Source of the DNA: UBA6115 sp050953005
Lineage (GTDB): Bacteria > Bacillota > Clostridia > Christensenellales > Aristaeellaceae
Assembly: GCA_050953005.1 (NCBI GenBank)
Contig: JBMNLV010000012.1
Span: 1 to 64,000 of the forward strand
Direction: 5' to 3'
Length of the DNA stretch: 64,000 nucleotides
Position 1 is the first letter of the stretch; each line of letters opens with the position of its first letter. The notes under the pieces are model-generated. The model did no database searches and was not told the origin of the DNA. It saw nothing but the letters and a program-made list of their open reading frames with translations. Made by a program: the position numbers and the translations under genes. Of this stretch, positions 37,602 to 45,580 are shown piece after piece.

Positions 37602-38108
37602 ATGGATAGTGAAAGACTGATCGCACCCAAATATAAGCGCTTGGCTGCCTTCATGATGGATATTGTCCTTGTCTTTTTGATCTGGTATTTTATGACCATG
37701 GGGGATTTGAAACAGGTTGACACGCTGATGGAGACGCTGGATCCGGCAATGGATGGTGCGCTGGATATTTTTATTGAGACGCTGTTTCAAATGCTGATAG
37801 TCTTCTTATTGAAATGGCTGTTCTGCCAGACACTTTACTTTTGCCTGTTGCCGGCCATCCTGGGCAAGGGCAAGACCTTTGGCAAACTGATTTTACGAAT
37901 CAGCCTGCTGGATGCAAGCACGCTGGAAGAGATGTCCCCGTCCCGCCTGATGCTGCGGGAGTTTGTGTGCAGGACGTTGCTGGAAACGTTTTTGATTGTT
38001 CCCGGGATCATCAGCTTGCTGATGGTTGCATTCTCAAAGGATGGAAAAAGCCTTCGGGATCGTTTGGCGAACACGATCGTTGTGCAGGACACCAGTTATC
38101 TGAGTTAA
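37602..38108 (+). CDS. RDD family membrane protein
   Basis: 168 residues with the RDD signature in the first membrane segment (YKRLAAFMMDIVLVF, R and D at the expected spacing) and a second part with GKGKTFGKLILRISLLD, then LREFVCRTLLETFLIVPGI and DGKSLRDRLANTIVV, as in other RDD proteins. About three to four membrane segments. The role of the family is poorly defined; some members act in transport or ion tolerance. It starts four bases after the oxidoreductase and is the only unassigned membrane protein in this operon. Confidence 0.88.
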   Translation: MDSERLIAPKYKRLAAFMMDIVLVFLIWYFMTMGDLKQVDTLMETLDPAMDGALDIFIETLFQMLIVFLLKWLFCQTLYFCLLPAILGKGKTFGKLILRISLLDASTLEEMSPSRLMLREFVCRTLLETFLIVPGIISLLMVAFSKDGKSLRDRLANTIVVQDTSYLS

Positions 38109-38272
38109 CATGGAGCGAAGACTTCAAGAGCTTGCCGGGTGCGGTGGCTCTTGTCAACCGCAAGTTTGGTGCGGACTCTCAGCATTTTCAGTCAATAAAT
38201 GCCTTGACTTTAATGCGCGGAAACTTCTGTCGATTCTGCCCGCCAGCCTATTCTTCCTGGATGGTATTTGAT

Positions 38273-39496
38273 ATGGAAAACAAGTTGCTTTATATTAACA
38301 TTGACGGATTTTCGTATTCCTACCTGGAACAGCTCCAATGCCAATTTCCGGATGGGCCGTTCTCGATATTGATAAAGAGAGGCATGCTTTACACCAATTT
38401 GCGCAGCGGTATTGTGTCCATCACCAACCCGATGCAAAGCGCGATTCTGTGCGGAGCCTGGAGCGATCAGACCCATAATTTCCATCAGCACTATGATTGG
38501 GAAGGAGCCTGCGTGGTAAAGCATCGCAGAACCTGTGACGCGGAGAATATCGCGCAGCTTTTTTTGCGTGAAGGGAAAACGGTGGCATCCATCCACCAGT
38601 TCATGCTGGAGAACAATCCCTGTAAAGAAGGTGACAGGGCTTGCGCATACATCAAGTGCCCCCGGGAAAAGAGCAATGCGTTCCATCGCTTGGCGGTGCT
38701 GAAGGATATGATTTTAGGTCAACCTGTTGTGTCTGGCGACCAGACATTCATCTATGAGCAGTTTCCCGATTTTGTGGCGGTCTATATTGATGACATTGAT
38801 TCGCTGGGACATAACAATGACTATGAAAGATATCCCAGGCGAGAAAAATTTTCCCGAAGACAACAGGATATTCTGGAGCGGCTGAATCTAATCGGCCAGG
38901 AACTTCTGGACATTTTGCAATGTTGCGAAGATACGGGATTGTATGAGAAACTAACAATCCTAATTACGACGGACCATGGCATGACGCCCTTTTGGGGGCA
39001 AAGCCGCCTGCCTGATATCATCTGGCGTTTGAACCGGGCAGGTATAGCGGCCGGCTTGCCGGAAGAACGGACGGCACATACCCGCGTGGTTGCACTGCCG
39101 TGCACGATTGAATTATCGTTCTACTGCGCGCCGGACATAACAGCAGCAGAAAAGGAAATCATTGAAAAGGTGTGCCGGGAAGCGCCGTATATCGAAAGAT
39201 ATTTCAAGAAGATTGAAATGCAACAAAAATATGGGTTTGATCCGCGCGGACCGGAATTTTTATTGTCGCCTAAGTACGGAATGCATTTTTACCATCGTGA
39301 TATTCCTGAAGATACCTACGCGGCCAGCCATGACTCTTTTGATGAGACGTCCCAGCACATCTTTGGTATGATTCTGGGCTGTGGCGTGCCCACAAACTCG
39401 GTCTGGGAGAGGAAAACATCGGTCATTGACCTGCTTCCCCGAATTGTGAGGGACAAATTCGGGTTTATCCTGAACCCGGAAAGACAAGAAGAGTAA
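38273..39496 (+). CDS. Type I phosphodiesterase / alkaline phosphatase superfamily protein
   Basis: About 407 residues. Landmarks of the nucleotide pyrophosphatase/phosphodiesterase fold are visible: an N-terminal metal motif YINIDGFSY, a nucleophile region SITNPMQSAILCG, VYIDDIDSLGHNNDY (metal Asp and His), TTDHGMTPFWG (metal Asp-His) and a late His in AASHDSFDE. No signal peptide is seen, so it probably acts inside the cell on a phosphodiester or phosphonate made available by the importer. The exact start is uncertain: the ATG at 38273 gives the typical N-terminus, and another in-frame ATG lies at 38261. Sequence upstream of these in the same frame is non-coding or out-of-phase RDD sequence. 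Confidence 0.8.
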   Translation: MENKLLYINIDGFSYSYLEQLQCQFPDGPFSILIKRGMLYTNLRSGIVSITNPMQSAILCGAWSDQTHNFHQHYDWEGACVVKHRRTCDAENIAQLFLREGKTVASIHQFMLENNPCKEGDRACAYIKCPREKSNAFHRLAVLKDMILGQPVVSGDQTFIYEQFPDFVAVYIDDIDSLGHNNDYERYPRREKFSRRQQDILERLNLIGQELLDILQCCEDTGLYEKLTILITTDHGMTPFWGQSRLPDIIWRLNRAGIAAGLPEERTAHTRVVALPCTIELSFYCAPDITAAEKEIIEKVCREAPYIERYFKKIEMQQKYGFDPRGPEFLLSPKYGMHFYHRDIPEDTYAASHDSFDETSQHIFGMILGCGVPTNSVWERKTSVIDLLPRIVRDKFGFILNPERQEE

Positions 39497-39700
39497 TCCC
39501 GCAAACTTAAATCATTACCTATAGCAAGAGCAATCGGAAAATTCCATAATGATTTTAACTGTTTTAAAGGGGTGTCCTGTAATTATGAATTGATTCGGAA
39601 GCGCGCGCAGCGCTTATCCTCAAGGGCTCCAAACGCACATGGAAGGCAAACATGCGATACGCAGCCGCATTATGGTTGGATGGGCAGCCTGACTCCCGGC

Positions 39701-39729
39701 TTGACAGCCTTCCGGACCTTGGTTAGCAT
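39701..39729 (+). promoter_or_regulatory. Candidate promoter of the UroD-family gene
   Basis: TTGACA (39701-39706), a 17-base spacer and TAGCAT (39724-39729), 40 bases before the start codon. The rest of the 39497-39769 gap shows no gene. Confidence 0.5.
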
Positions 39730-39769
39730 GACAATGAACACCGCATCATAAAAACGCGGAGGAAAACGT

Positions 39770-40786
39770 ATGAAGCCCCATCAGGCGGATTTCAGTCTTT
39801 TGCTGGCTGTGCTGCGCAAGCAGGTGCCCGCGCGTCCGGTGCTGTTTGAGCTGTTTATGAACATGCCGCTGTATGAGCGCGTCAACGGGGAGCGGCTGCG
39901 GGATGATTCACCGCTGGGTATCGCCCGTTTCACGGTGCGCGCCTTTCACCGGATGGGCTATGATTATGCCACGCTGTACGCCTCCGGCTTTCATTTCGCG
40001 GGCGGCTTTGAAACCAAGCACACCCGCTCCCTCAACGCCAACGCGGGCATCAGGGATGAGCGCAGCTTTGAAGCCTTCGCCTGGCCGGATCCTGACGCCT
40101 ATTCAACAGAACTCCTGGAAGAGATCAAAAGCGACTTGCCGCAGGGCATGCGGCTGATGGTGATGGGGCCGGGGGGCGTGCTGGAGAATGTGATCGAACT
40201 GGTTGGCTATGAAAACCTCTGCCTGATGCTGTACGACAATCCTGAGCTGGCCGGGCGCGTCTTTGACGCGGTCGGCAGCCGCTTGGTGCGCTATTATGAG
40301 CTGGCCCTGCAGCATGAGGCCGTCGGCCTGATTTCCTCCAATGACGACTGGGGCTTCAACACCCAGCCCTTCCTGAGCCCTGCCATGATGCGCAAATATG
40401 TGTTTCCCTGGCATCGGCGCATTGTAGACACCGTGCACCGCGCGGGTCGGCCTGTCTTTTTGCATTCCTGCGGCAACCAGGCCTCCCTGATGGATGAGGT
40501 CATCGCCATGGGCTATGATGCCAAGCACTCCTTTGAGGATAACATCCAGCCAATCGAGCAGGCGTATGAGGCTTACGCGGGCCGCATCGCCCTGCTGGGC
40601 GGGCTGGATATGAATTTCCTGTGCACGCGCCCGGAGGACGAAATCTACCGCCGCGCCCTGGCGATGCTGGAGCGTTCATCCTCCCGCGGGGGCTGGGCGG
40701 TGGGCACCGGCAACAGCGTACCGGAGTACCTGCCGCCGGAGGCCCTGTTTGCCATGCACCGCGCAGCACGGGACTTCGCGGGCTGA
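39770..40786 (+). CDS. Uroporphyrinogen decarboxylase family protein (MtaA/CmuA-like)
   Basis: 338 residues of the URO-D fold. In this branch many members are corrinoid- or coenzyme M-linked methyltransferases or uncharacterised enzymes, not HemE. Visible are an HSCGN motif (VFLHSCGNQAS, near residue 235), which corresponds to the metal-binding His/Cys of methyltransferases such as MtaA, a NDDWGFNTQPFLSP segment, and a C-terminal GGWAVGTGNSVPEY glycine-rich strand. The HemE N-terminal porphyrin-binding arginines are not evident. The gene has its own promoter-like sequence and a GCGGAGG ribosome site. It stands between two sugar ABC clusters, a setting common for this subfamily. Confidence 0.85.
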   Translation: MKPHQADFSLLLAVLRKQVPARPVLFELFMNMPLYERVNGERLRDDSPLGIARFTVRAFHRMGYDYATLYASGFHFAGGFETKHTRSLNANAGIRDERSFEAFAWPDPDAYSTELLEEIKSDLPQGMRLMVMGPGGVLENVIELVGYENLCLMLYDNPELAGRVFDAVGSRLVRYYELALQHEAVGLISSNDDWGFNTQPFLSPAMMRKYVFPWHRRIVDTVHRAGRPVFLHSCGNQASLMDEVIAMGYDAKHSFEDNIQPIEQAYEAYAGRIALLGGLDMNFLCTRPEDEIYRRALAMLERSSSRGGWAVGTGNSVPEYLPPEALFAMHRAARDFAG

Positions 40787-40798
40787 CACATCCGGAGA

Positions 40799-41052
40799 AT
40801 TTGAGTCTCTGGCAAAGGAGCGCCGCGCGGCGTTTTGGCATCTGTACCCCGGGCTTCCTGATGATGAATTTGCAGTAACAGGCGGACTTCTACCCTGAAC
40901 ACGGGGAACTGACTGCCTTCCACCACTGCGCGCGGCTTGCCTGTAATACCGCGCTTGCGTTGCCCATGCTGGATCCGGTGGTGCTGTCCGTCCGGATTCG
41001 CGGCGTACTGGGGGATGACGCAAAGGGCAGCATTATCTGCGGTACGGAATGA
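40799..41052 (+). pseudogene. Unidentified gene remnant after the UroD-family gene
   Basis: Two open stretches without usable starts look like protein: about 40799-40900 (reads GEFESLAKERRAAFWHLYPG) and 40877-41052 in another frame (ADFYPEHGELTAFHHCARLA, ending DDAKGSIICGTE). A frameshift near 40880 would join them into one C-terminal piece of about 85 residues. I cannot name the family. The rest of the 40787-41403 gap holds the promoter and repeats described at 41111-41233. Confidence 0.35.
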
Positions 41053-41110
41053 CGTAATCAATCCAGCGACAGGAATTAACAAAAATATCCCCCTGATGAA
41101 AAACGAAACG

Positions 41111-41233
41111 CAACACAGCGCTTAGAATCTATAGAAAAGCAATATCTTGTGTTGAATTTGAGTTGCGTTGTCTGATTGAATTTGAGTTTGCGTGTCTGAT
41201 TATGTTGACATTAAACAGAAAACATCGTATTAT
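41111..41233 (+). promoter_or_regulatory. Promoter with tandem 24-bp operator-like repeats for the second ABC importer
   Basis: TTGACA (41205-41210), a 17-base spacer and TATTAT (41228-41233) form a near-consensus promoter. Immediately upstream are two tandem 24-base units, both starting TTGAATTTGAGTT and ending GTCTGA (41152-41175, 41176-41199), ideal for an activator dimer. CAACACA/TGTGTTG (41111-41117, 41148-41154) forms a further dyad. The first gene starts 170 bases downstream. Confidence 0.7.
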
Positions 41234-41403
41234 AAATATATAATAAATGCTTGTTTTCGGGGAATAATGCTTGTTATGTGAAGCCTTATGTATCGGTATG
41301 TCCTTTTCTATGTTGCAGCTGACGGATGCGATGTTCGCTCCGGTTGGTTTATAAGCGGTAGGTAAATGAACGTAACAGAAGGGTAGAAAAACAGAAGACA
41401 GTC

Positions 41404-42285
41404 ATGATCAGAAGCGCGGTGAAACGTTCCCGGTTTAAAAAACCGAACCTGTATTTATTCTTGTTGCCGATTTTGATGTGCACAGTGGGGTTTGTATATT
41501 ATCCTTTTGTGCGCACGTTTTTATATAGCTTCTCACTGGTTAATTTTTCCGGCGAGATCCTCGAAATCGTTGGTTTTAGCAACTACAGGAATCTGTTTGC
41601 TGATGACGTCTTTTTGCTTGCTCTGCGCAATTCCTCGATCCTCGCGATCACGGTGGTGCCGCTTATGCTGGTGATTTCGCTGGGGTTGGCCCTGCTTTGC
41701 ACCAACAGGCGCACATTGTCGCCCTTGTATGAAACAATGTTTTCACTCCCGATGGCGATGTCCATGACTTCGGCCTGTATGGTGTTCAAACTGCTTTTCA
41801 ACCCTACGATCGGCATTGTGAACTATACGTTGGGCATTGATTTTGGCTGGTTTAAGGATCCCAAGACCGCCATGGTAGGCATCATTCTGATCTGTGTCTG
41901 GATCGGGATTCCTTTTGATTTTCTCCTGATGCTTTCAGCCGTGCGGAATGTTCCTGGTCAGCTTGTTGAATCCGCCATGATTGACGGCGCAGGGTTCACG
42001 CGCCGCCTGGTGAGCATCATGATTCCCATTATATCCCCAACAATCATGTATCTTGTTTGTGTCAATTTTGTCGCCGCTTTTATGACCGCGGCCCCGGTGA
42101 TGCTGATCACGGAGGGAGGGCCCGCCCGAAGCACGACCACCTTGATTTATATGATGTACACTTCCGGCTATCAGTCCTCCAATTACAGCAAAGCCGCTTG
42201 TATCAGCGTTGTAACATTTCTCATTACCTTTGGCGTCATGGCTTTGGCTATGTATTATGAACGGAAGAAGGTGCATTTTGAATGA
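41404..42285 (+). CDS. Sugar ABC transporter permease 1 (second importer)
   Basis: 293-residue CUT1 permease with six membrane segments. It begins with a basic cytoplasmic stretch (RSAVKRSRFKKPN) and enters the membrane at LYLFLLPILMCTVGFVYYPF, standard for MalF/UgpA-type proteins. The docking loop is VESAMIDGAGFTRRLVSIMI, with the conserved glycine intact. It overlaps the next permease by four bases. No ATPase gene accompanies this importer in the window. The gene has a strong promoter with tandem repeats upstream and no adjacent regulator. Confidence 0.92.
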   Translation: MIRSAVKRSRFKKPNLYLFLLPILMCTVGFVYYPFVRTFLYSFSLVNFSGEILEIVGFSNYRNLFADDVFLLALRNSSILAITVVPLMLVISLGLALLCTNRRTLSPLYETMFSLPMAMSMTSACMVFKLLFNPTIGIVNYTLGIDFGWFKDPKTAMVGIILICVWIGIPFDFLLMLSAVRNVPGQLVESAMIDGAGFTRRLVSIMIPIISPTIMYLVCVNFVAAFMTAAPVMLITEGGPARSTTTLIYMMYTSGYQSSNYSKAACISVVTFLITFGVMALAMYYERKKVHFE

Positions 42286-43118
42286 GTACCACGCAAAGGC
42301 GCAGACGTATCAACTCGTTCATTATTGTATCTTTTGCCGTTATCATCGGCCTCATTATTGTTTTCCCCGTATTTTACACGTTTTCCACTGCTTTTAAGGC
42401 GCGCTCGGAATTGACGGCATACCCGCCAACGTTTTTTCCTAAAAAATTGACCCTGGATAACTATAAAACAGCCCTGTCTCGCGCGCCCTTGTTCCGCTTT
42501 ATGCTGAACTCCTTCATCGTCGGCGTTCTCGGCAGCGCCCTTCGCATCAGTTTCGCGATCCTGGCGGCTTATGTATTTGCGCACTATCATTTCCGAGGAA
42601 GCAATGTTTTATTCCTCATCATTATGGGAACCATGATGCTGCCGGGGGATACGCTGCTGATGGGCAATTATTTGACGGTGTCACAGTTAGGATTGATCGA
42701 TACCTACATGGGTATATGCATTCCGTATCTTGTGGGCGCCAGCCAGATGTTTATGCTGCGGAATCATTTCAAAACGCTGCCCCGCTCGCTGAGGGACGCG
42801 GCCTATATAGACGGTTGCGGGGACATCCGTTATTTGATTGGCGTTGTTATTCCTCTTTCCCGTTCAATCATACTCACGCTGTTAACACAATCCTTTATTA
42901 TGTTCTGGAATGCTTTCCTGTGGCCGTTGCTGGTCACGAACAAGACGGATATGCGCACGGTACAGGTAGGCATCTCCATGCTGACCTCCCCCCTGGATAC
43001 AAACTACTCTCTGGTTTTAGCGGGGGTTTCGATTCTTCTTCTTCCATCGTTTGTTTTGTTTTTTATTCTGCGTATGAACATCAAACAGGGCATTACTGCC
43101 GGGGCTTTGGTCGGGTAA
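42282..43118 (+). CDS. Sugar ABC transporter permease 2 (second importer)
   Basis: 278-residue partner permease of the MalG/UgpE type, translationally coupled to the first (ATGA). Six membrane segments; docking loop SLRDAAYIDGCGDIRYLIGV, in which the usual EAA start is replaced by RDAA but the central glycine is kept. The C-terminal segment ends RMNIKQGITAGALVG, a very common ending of this subfamily. Together with the preceding permease and the binding protein at 43219 it makes a complete channel apart from the ATPase. Confidence 0.92.
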   Translation: MSTTQRRRRINSFIIVSFAVIIGLIIVFPVFYTFSTAFKARSELTAYPPTFFPKKLTLDNYKTALSRAPLFRFMLNSFIVGVLGSALRISFAILAAYVFAHYHFRGSNVLFLIIMGTMMLPGDTLLMGNYLTVSQLGLIDTYMGICIPYLVGASQMFMLRNHFKTLPRSLRDAAYIDGCGDIRYLIGVVIPLSRSIILTLLTQSFIMFWNAFLWPLLVTNKTDMRTVQVGISMLTSPLDTNYSLVLAGVSILLLPSFVLFFILRMNIKQGITAGALVG

Positions 43119-43218
43119 GGCCGGCGCTTATACCGCTGGCTGTACCTAATACTGGATGATTGGAGAAAATGTTCGCCTGCGGCAGTCATTGATAAGACTC
43201 AAAAAAAGGAGGCACCAA

Positions 43219-44577
43219 ATGAAAAAGATCCTGTCCCTTGTATTGATCCTCATGGTTGTCAGCTCAGTGGTTGCTTATGGCGAGGGCGTTTCATCGCCGG
43301 AAGAAACCCGGAAAATCACTTTCTGGTATGCAAGAGGCAATGAGACCGGCATGGCGATAGAGGACGCGGTGAAGGCGTTCAATGAGGGAATCGGCGCCGA
43401 ACTGAAAATCGTCGTTGAACCGATTTACCAGGGGTCATTGGCGGACGCAACGACCAAAATGCGGGCTATCCTGCAGGGCGACCAAATGAATCAGCTTCCT
43501 GACGTAATGGAAATTGACGCGACCGGCATTATTGATTATCGCACCTCCAAGTACGCTTTTTCGATCGATCAGGCTTTGGCCGGTGACCCTCAATATGATA
43601 TCCGCCCCATTAACCCGACAGCTTTGAAAAACTGGAGTTTTGGCGGCGTGCAATGGGGCCTGCCCTTTACGATCACTACGCATGTGATGTTCTACAACAA
43701 AACGTTATTTGATCAGGCCGGGATTACAAGCGCACCCACCACGTTCGCCGATATCATTGACGTGGCCGGCAAGCTGCCTGCCAAAAACAGCTATGGCCAG
43801 AAGCTAAGCGCCTATGCCTGCCTGCCGTCCTCCATTTATCTGGCGTACTGGATTGGGCAAATTCCCGGGGAGAACGCCAACGCATCCTATATTGTGAACA
43901 ACCGCAACGGCCGTGACGGATTGGCTACCGAACTGGTATGTGACAAGGAAGGTACCCTGCTGAAGTTCTTGACCGCCTGGAAAGAGGTCTATGACGCCGG
44001 CGCGGTGCTCAATGTCGGCGATGGCATTGTGGAGATGTTCGCTACCGAACAAATCGCCATGATGACGGGAGATACCGCCAATACAGTATCCTTGCTTGAA
44101 CAGATTGACGGGCGTTTTGAATTGGGATGCGAGACCTTCCCGCGCATTGACAAAAACTCCAACCCCGGGAACCAGGTATCCGGCTCAGCCGTTTGCATTT
44201 TCAATAAAGATGATGATGCCAAGGCCATGGCTGCATGGGAGTTGATCAAGTATCTGACCCAGGCCGAACCCCAGGCGAACATCGGCCTCGCTTCCGGATA
44301 TATTCCCTGCAACAGCGGGTCCTTTCAAGTGCCCGCATACCAGGATTATATCACGCGGTATCCCCAAATGATCGTTGGCCCCAGACAGCTCGCTTTCACC
44401 AGCCCCGACAATGTGGGAATCAATGTCGGGCCATCCATCAACTTCTATCTTGAAGTGCAGGCGCAAGTGTCCAACATGCTCGAATCCGGCGCCTCGCCCG
44501 AAGATACCGCGGTTGCCTTGGCCGCCTCATTAAACGCAATGCTTAAGGAATATGCGGAAGCCAACCCGGACAGATAG
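43219..44577 (+). CDS. Extracellular solute-binding protein of the second importer
   Basis: 452 residues, signal peptide MKKILSLVLILMVVSSVVAY, then a family-1 binding fold: KITFWYARGNETGMAIEDAV, an IYQGSLADATTKMRAILQGD stretch and GLPFTITTHVMFYNKTLF, the usual substrate-cleft strand. As in the first binding protein, no lipobox cysteine follows the signal. The ATG at 43219 is behind AAAGGAGG; an upstream in-frame start at 43156 would put 21 basic residues ahead of the signal and is unlikely. Confidence 0.92.
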   Translation: MKKILSLVLILMVVSSVVAYGEGVSSPEETRKITFWYARGNETGMAIEDAVKAFNEGIGAELKIVVEPIYQGSLADATTKMRAILQGDQMNQLPDVMEIDATGIIDYRTSKYAFSIDQALAGDPQYDIRPINPTALKNWSFGGVQWGLPFTITTHVMFYNKTLFDQAGITSAPTTFADIIDVAGKLPAKNSYGQKLSAYACLPSSIYLAYWIGQIPGENANASYIVNNRNGRDGLATELVCDKEGTLLKFLTAWKEVYDAGAVLNVGDGIVEMFATEQIAMMTGDTANTVSLLEQIDGRFELGCETFPRIDKNSNPGNQVSGSAVCIFNKDDDAKAMAAWELIKYLTQAEPQANIGLASGYIPCNSGSFQVPAYQDYITRYPQMIVGPRQLAFTSPDNVGINVGPSINFYLEVQAQVSNMLESGASPEDTAVALAASLNAMLKEYAEANPDR

Positions 44578-44679
44578 GAGGCGCACACCTTGGCGGGAAG
44601 ATGCGCCCCGGTCAATTTGGCGCTCACCCGCTTATGAAATGAATGAGCTTCGCAATCATCTGGTACGAAGGAGATAAAC

Positions 44680-45159
44680 ATGGGTAAAATCGAGCAATTG
44701 GATTACGATAAAACTGTTCAATATTTTTGGGACAAGCTGGGTACCGCGTGCATCATGCAGCTGGCAGCCAGCGCGGATGATCGCATAAGCGTTCGTTCAG
44801 TGAGCTGTATCATGTATAGCGACGCCATTGTTTTCAAAACGGATAAAAACTTTGACAAAACCAAGCAGTTGTTGAAAAACCCCAATGTGGCCATGTGCAA
44901 ATACAACATCAACGTTGAGGGAATCGCGGAGAACCGGGGTCTGGTAGTGGATGAACCGGACCGCAAGTTCGAAAAGCTGTATGCCAAGCATTTGGACGGC
45001 AGTTACAATGCCTACAGCCATGTGGATACTGAAATCCTGATCGCGGTCTATCCCAAGCAAATTGAGATATGGGATTGTGATGAAAACAATTACGCGTTTC
45101 AGATTTTAGTGGATGTGGAAAAGAAAACCGCCGTCAAACAATGGTATGACAAAACCTGA
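44680..45159 (+). CDS. Pyridoxamine 5'-phosphate oxidase family (FMN-binding) protein
   Basis: 159 residues with the split-barrel flavin-binding fold. Features: an N-terminal helix, a strand pair ISVRSVSCIMYSDAIVFKTD that typically contacts FMN, NFDKTKQLLKNPNVAMCKYN (conserved K-x-x-L-x-x-N-P) and a barrel strand VEGIAENRGLVVD. These small members often act as flavin-dependent reductases or are uncharacterised; true PdxH activity is unlikely at this size. AAGGAGAT precedes the ATG. It follows the second importer by 100 bases and may share its transcript. ribF lies beyond it in the opposite direction. Confidence 0.85.
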   Translation: MGKIEQLDYDKTVQYFWDKLGTACIMQLAASADDRISVRSVSCIMYSDAIVFKTDKNFDKTKQLLKNPNVAMCKYNINVEGIAENRGLVVDEPDRKFEKLYAKHLDGSYNAYSHVDTEILIAVYPKQIEIWDCDENNYAFQILVDVEKKTAVKQWYDKT

Positions 45160-45179
45160 CAAGACCATCGCATCCATAA

Positions 45180-45432
45180 GCCCCCGCGAGGAGTGACGGG
45201 GGCAAAGGCGCCGGACACGTTTGCCAACCCTTGACAACAAAGCGCAAACGATCAGCGATTGCTTCCGGATGCTTGGAATCAGCATTATGCCTGTCCCCCG
45301 AAACTCTTCCAAATTATCTCAAGGGGCGTGAGTTCCGGGGGACAGGCAGCGAGGGAAAAACAATTCTTCCATACGGTCCTGCGCCACCACGGCAAATGAG
45401 CGGCGCAGGACCATATCAGTTATACTGATATA
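45180..45432. repeat. Cluster of strong hairpins between two convergent genes
   Basis: Four stems follow each other: GCCCCCG/CGGGGGC (45180-45203); an 18-bp stem with one mismatch, GCCTGTCCCCCGAAACTC (45289-45306) against 45330-45347; GGTCCTGCGCC/GGCGCAGGACC (45375-45385, 45402-45412); and ATATCAG/CTGATAT (about 45414-45432). No gene is visible between 45160 and 45580. Bidirectional termination is the simplest role, but T-runs are missing; a structured RNA or small mobile repeat is possible. Confidence 0.65.
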
Positions 45433-45580
45433 AAGCGATAAAACGGCTCAAACTGTTTCCTGTTGCGGGAATGAAAGACCTCCCAGCCCGCGCGTACAAT
45501 CACAGGTGAGCGACAACAGCGGGGAGCAGCCTGCCGGCTTCTCCCAAAGGGGTTCCTTGTGTTTTGAGGCGCGTTGATCC

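Noticed and set aside
37814..38272. Long N-terminal extension of the phosphodiesterase-like protein
   Set aside because: This part is an out-of-frame reading of the RDD gene plus intergenic DNA; the conserved fold starts at YINIDGF just after the ATG at 38273.
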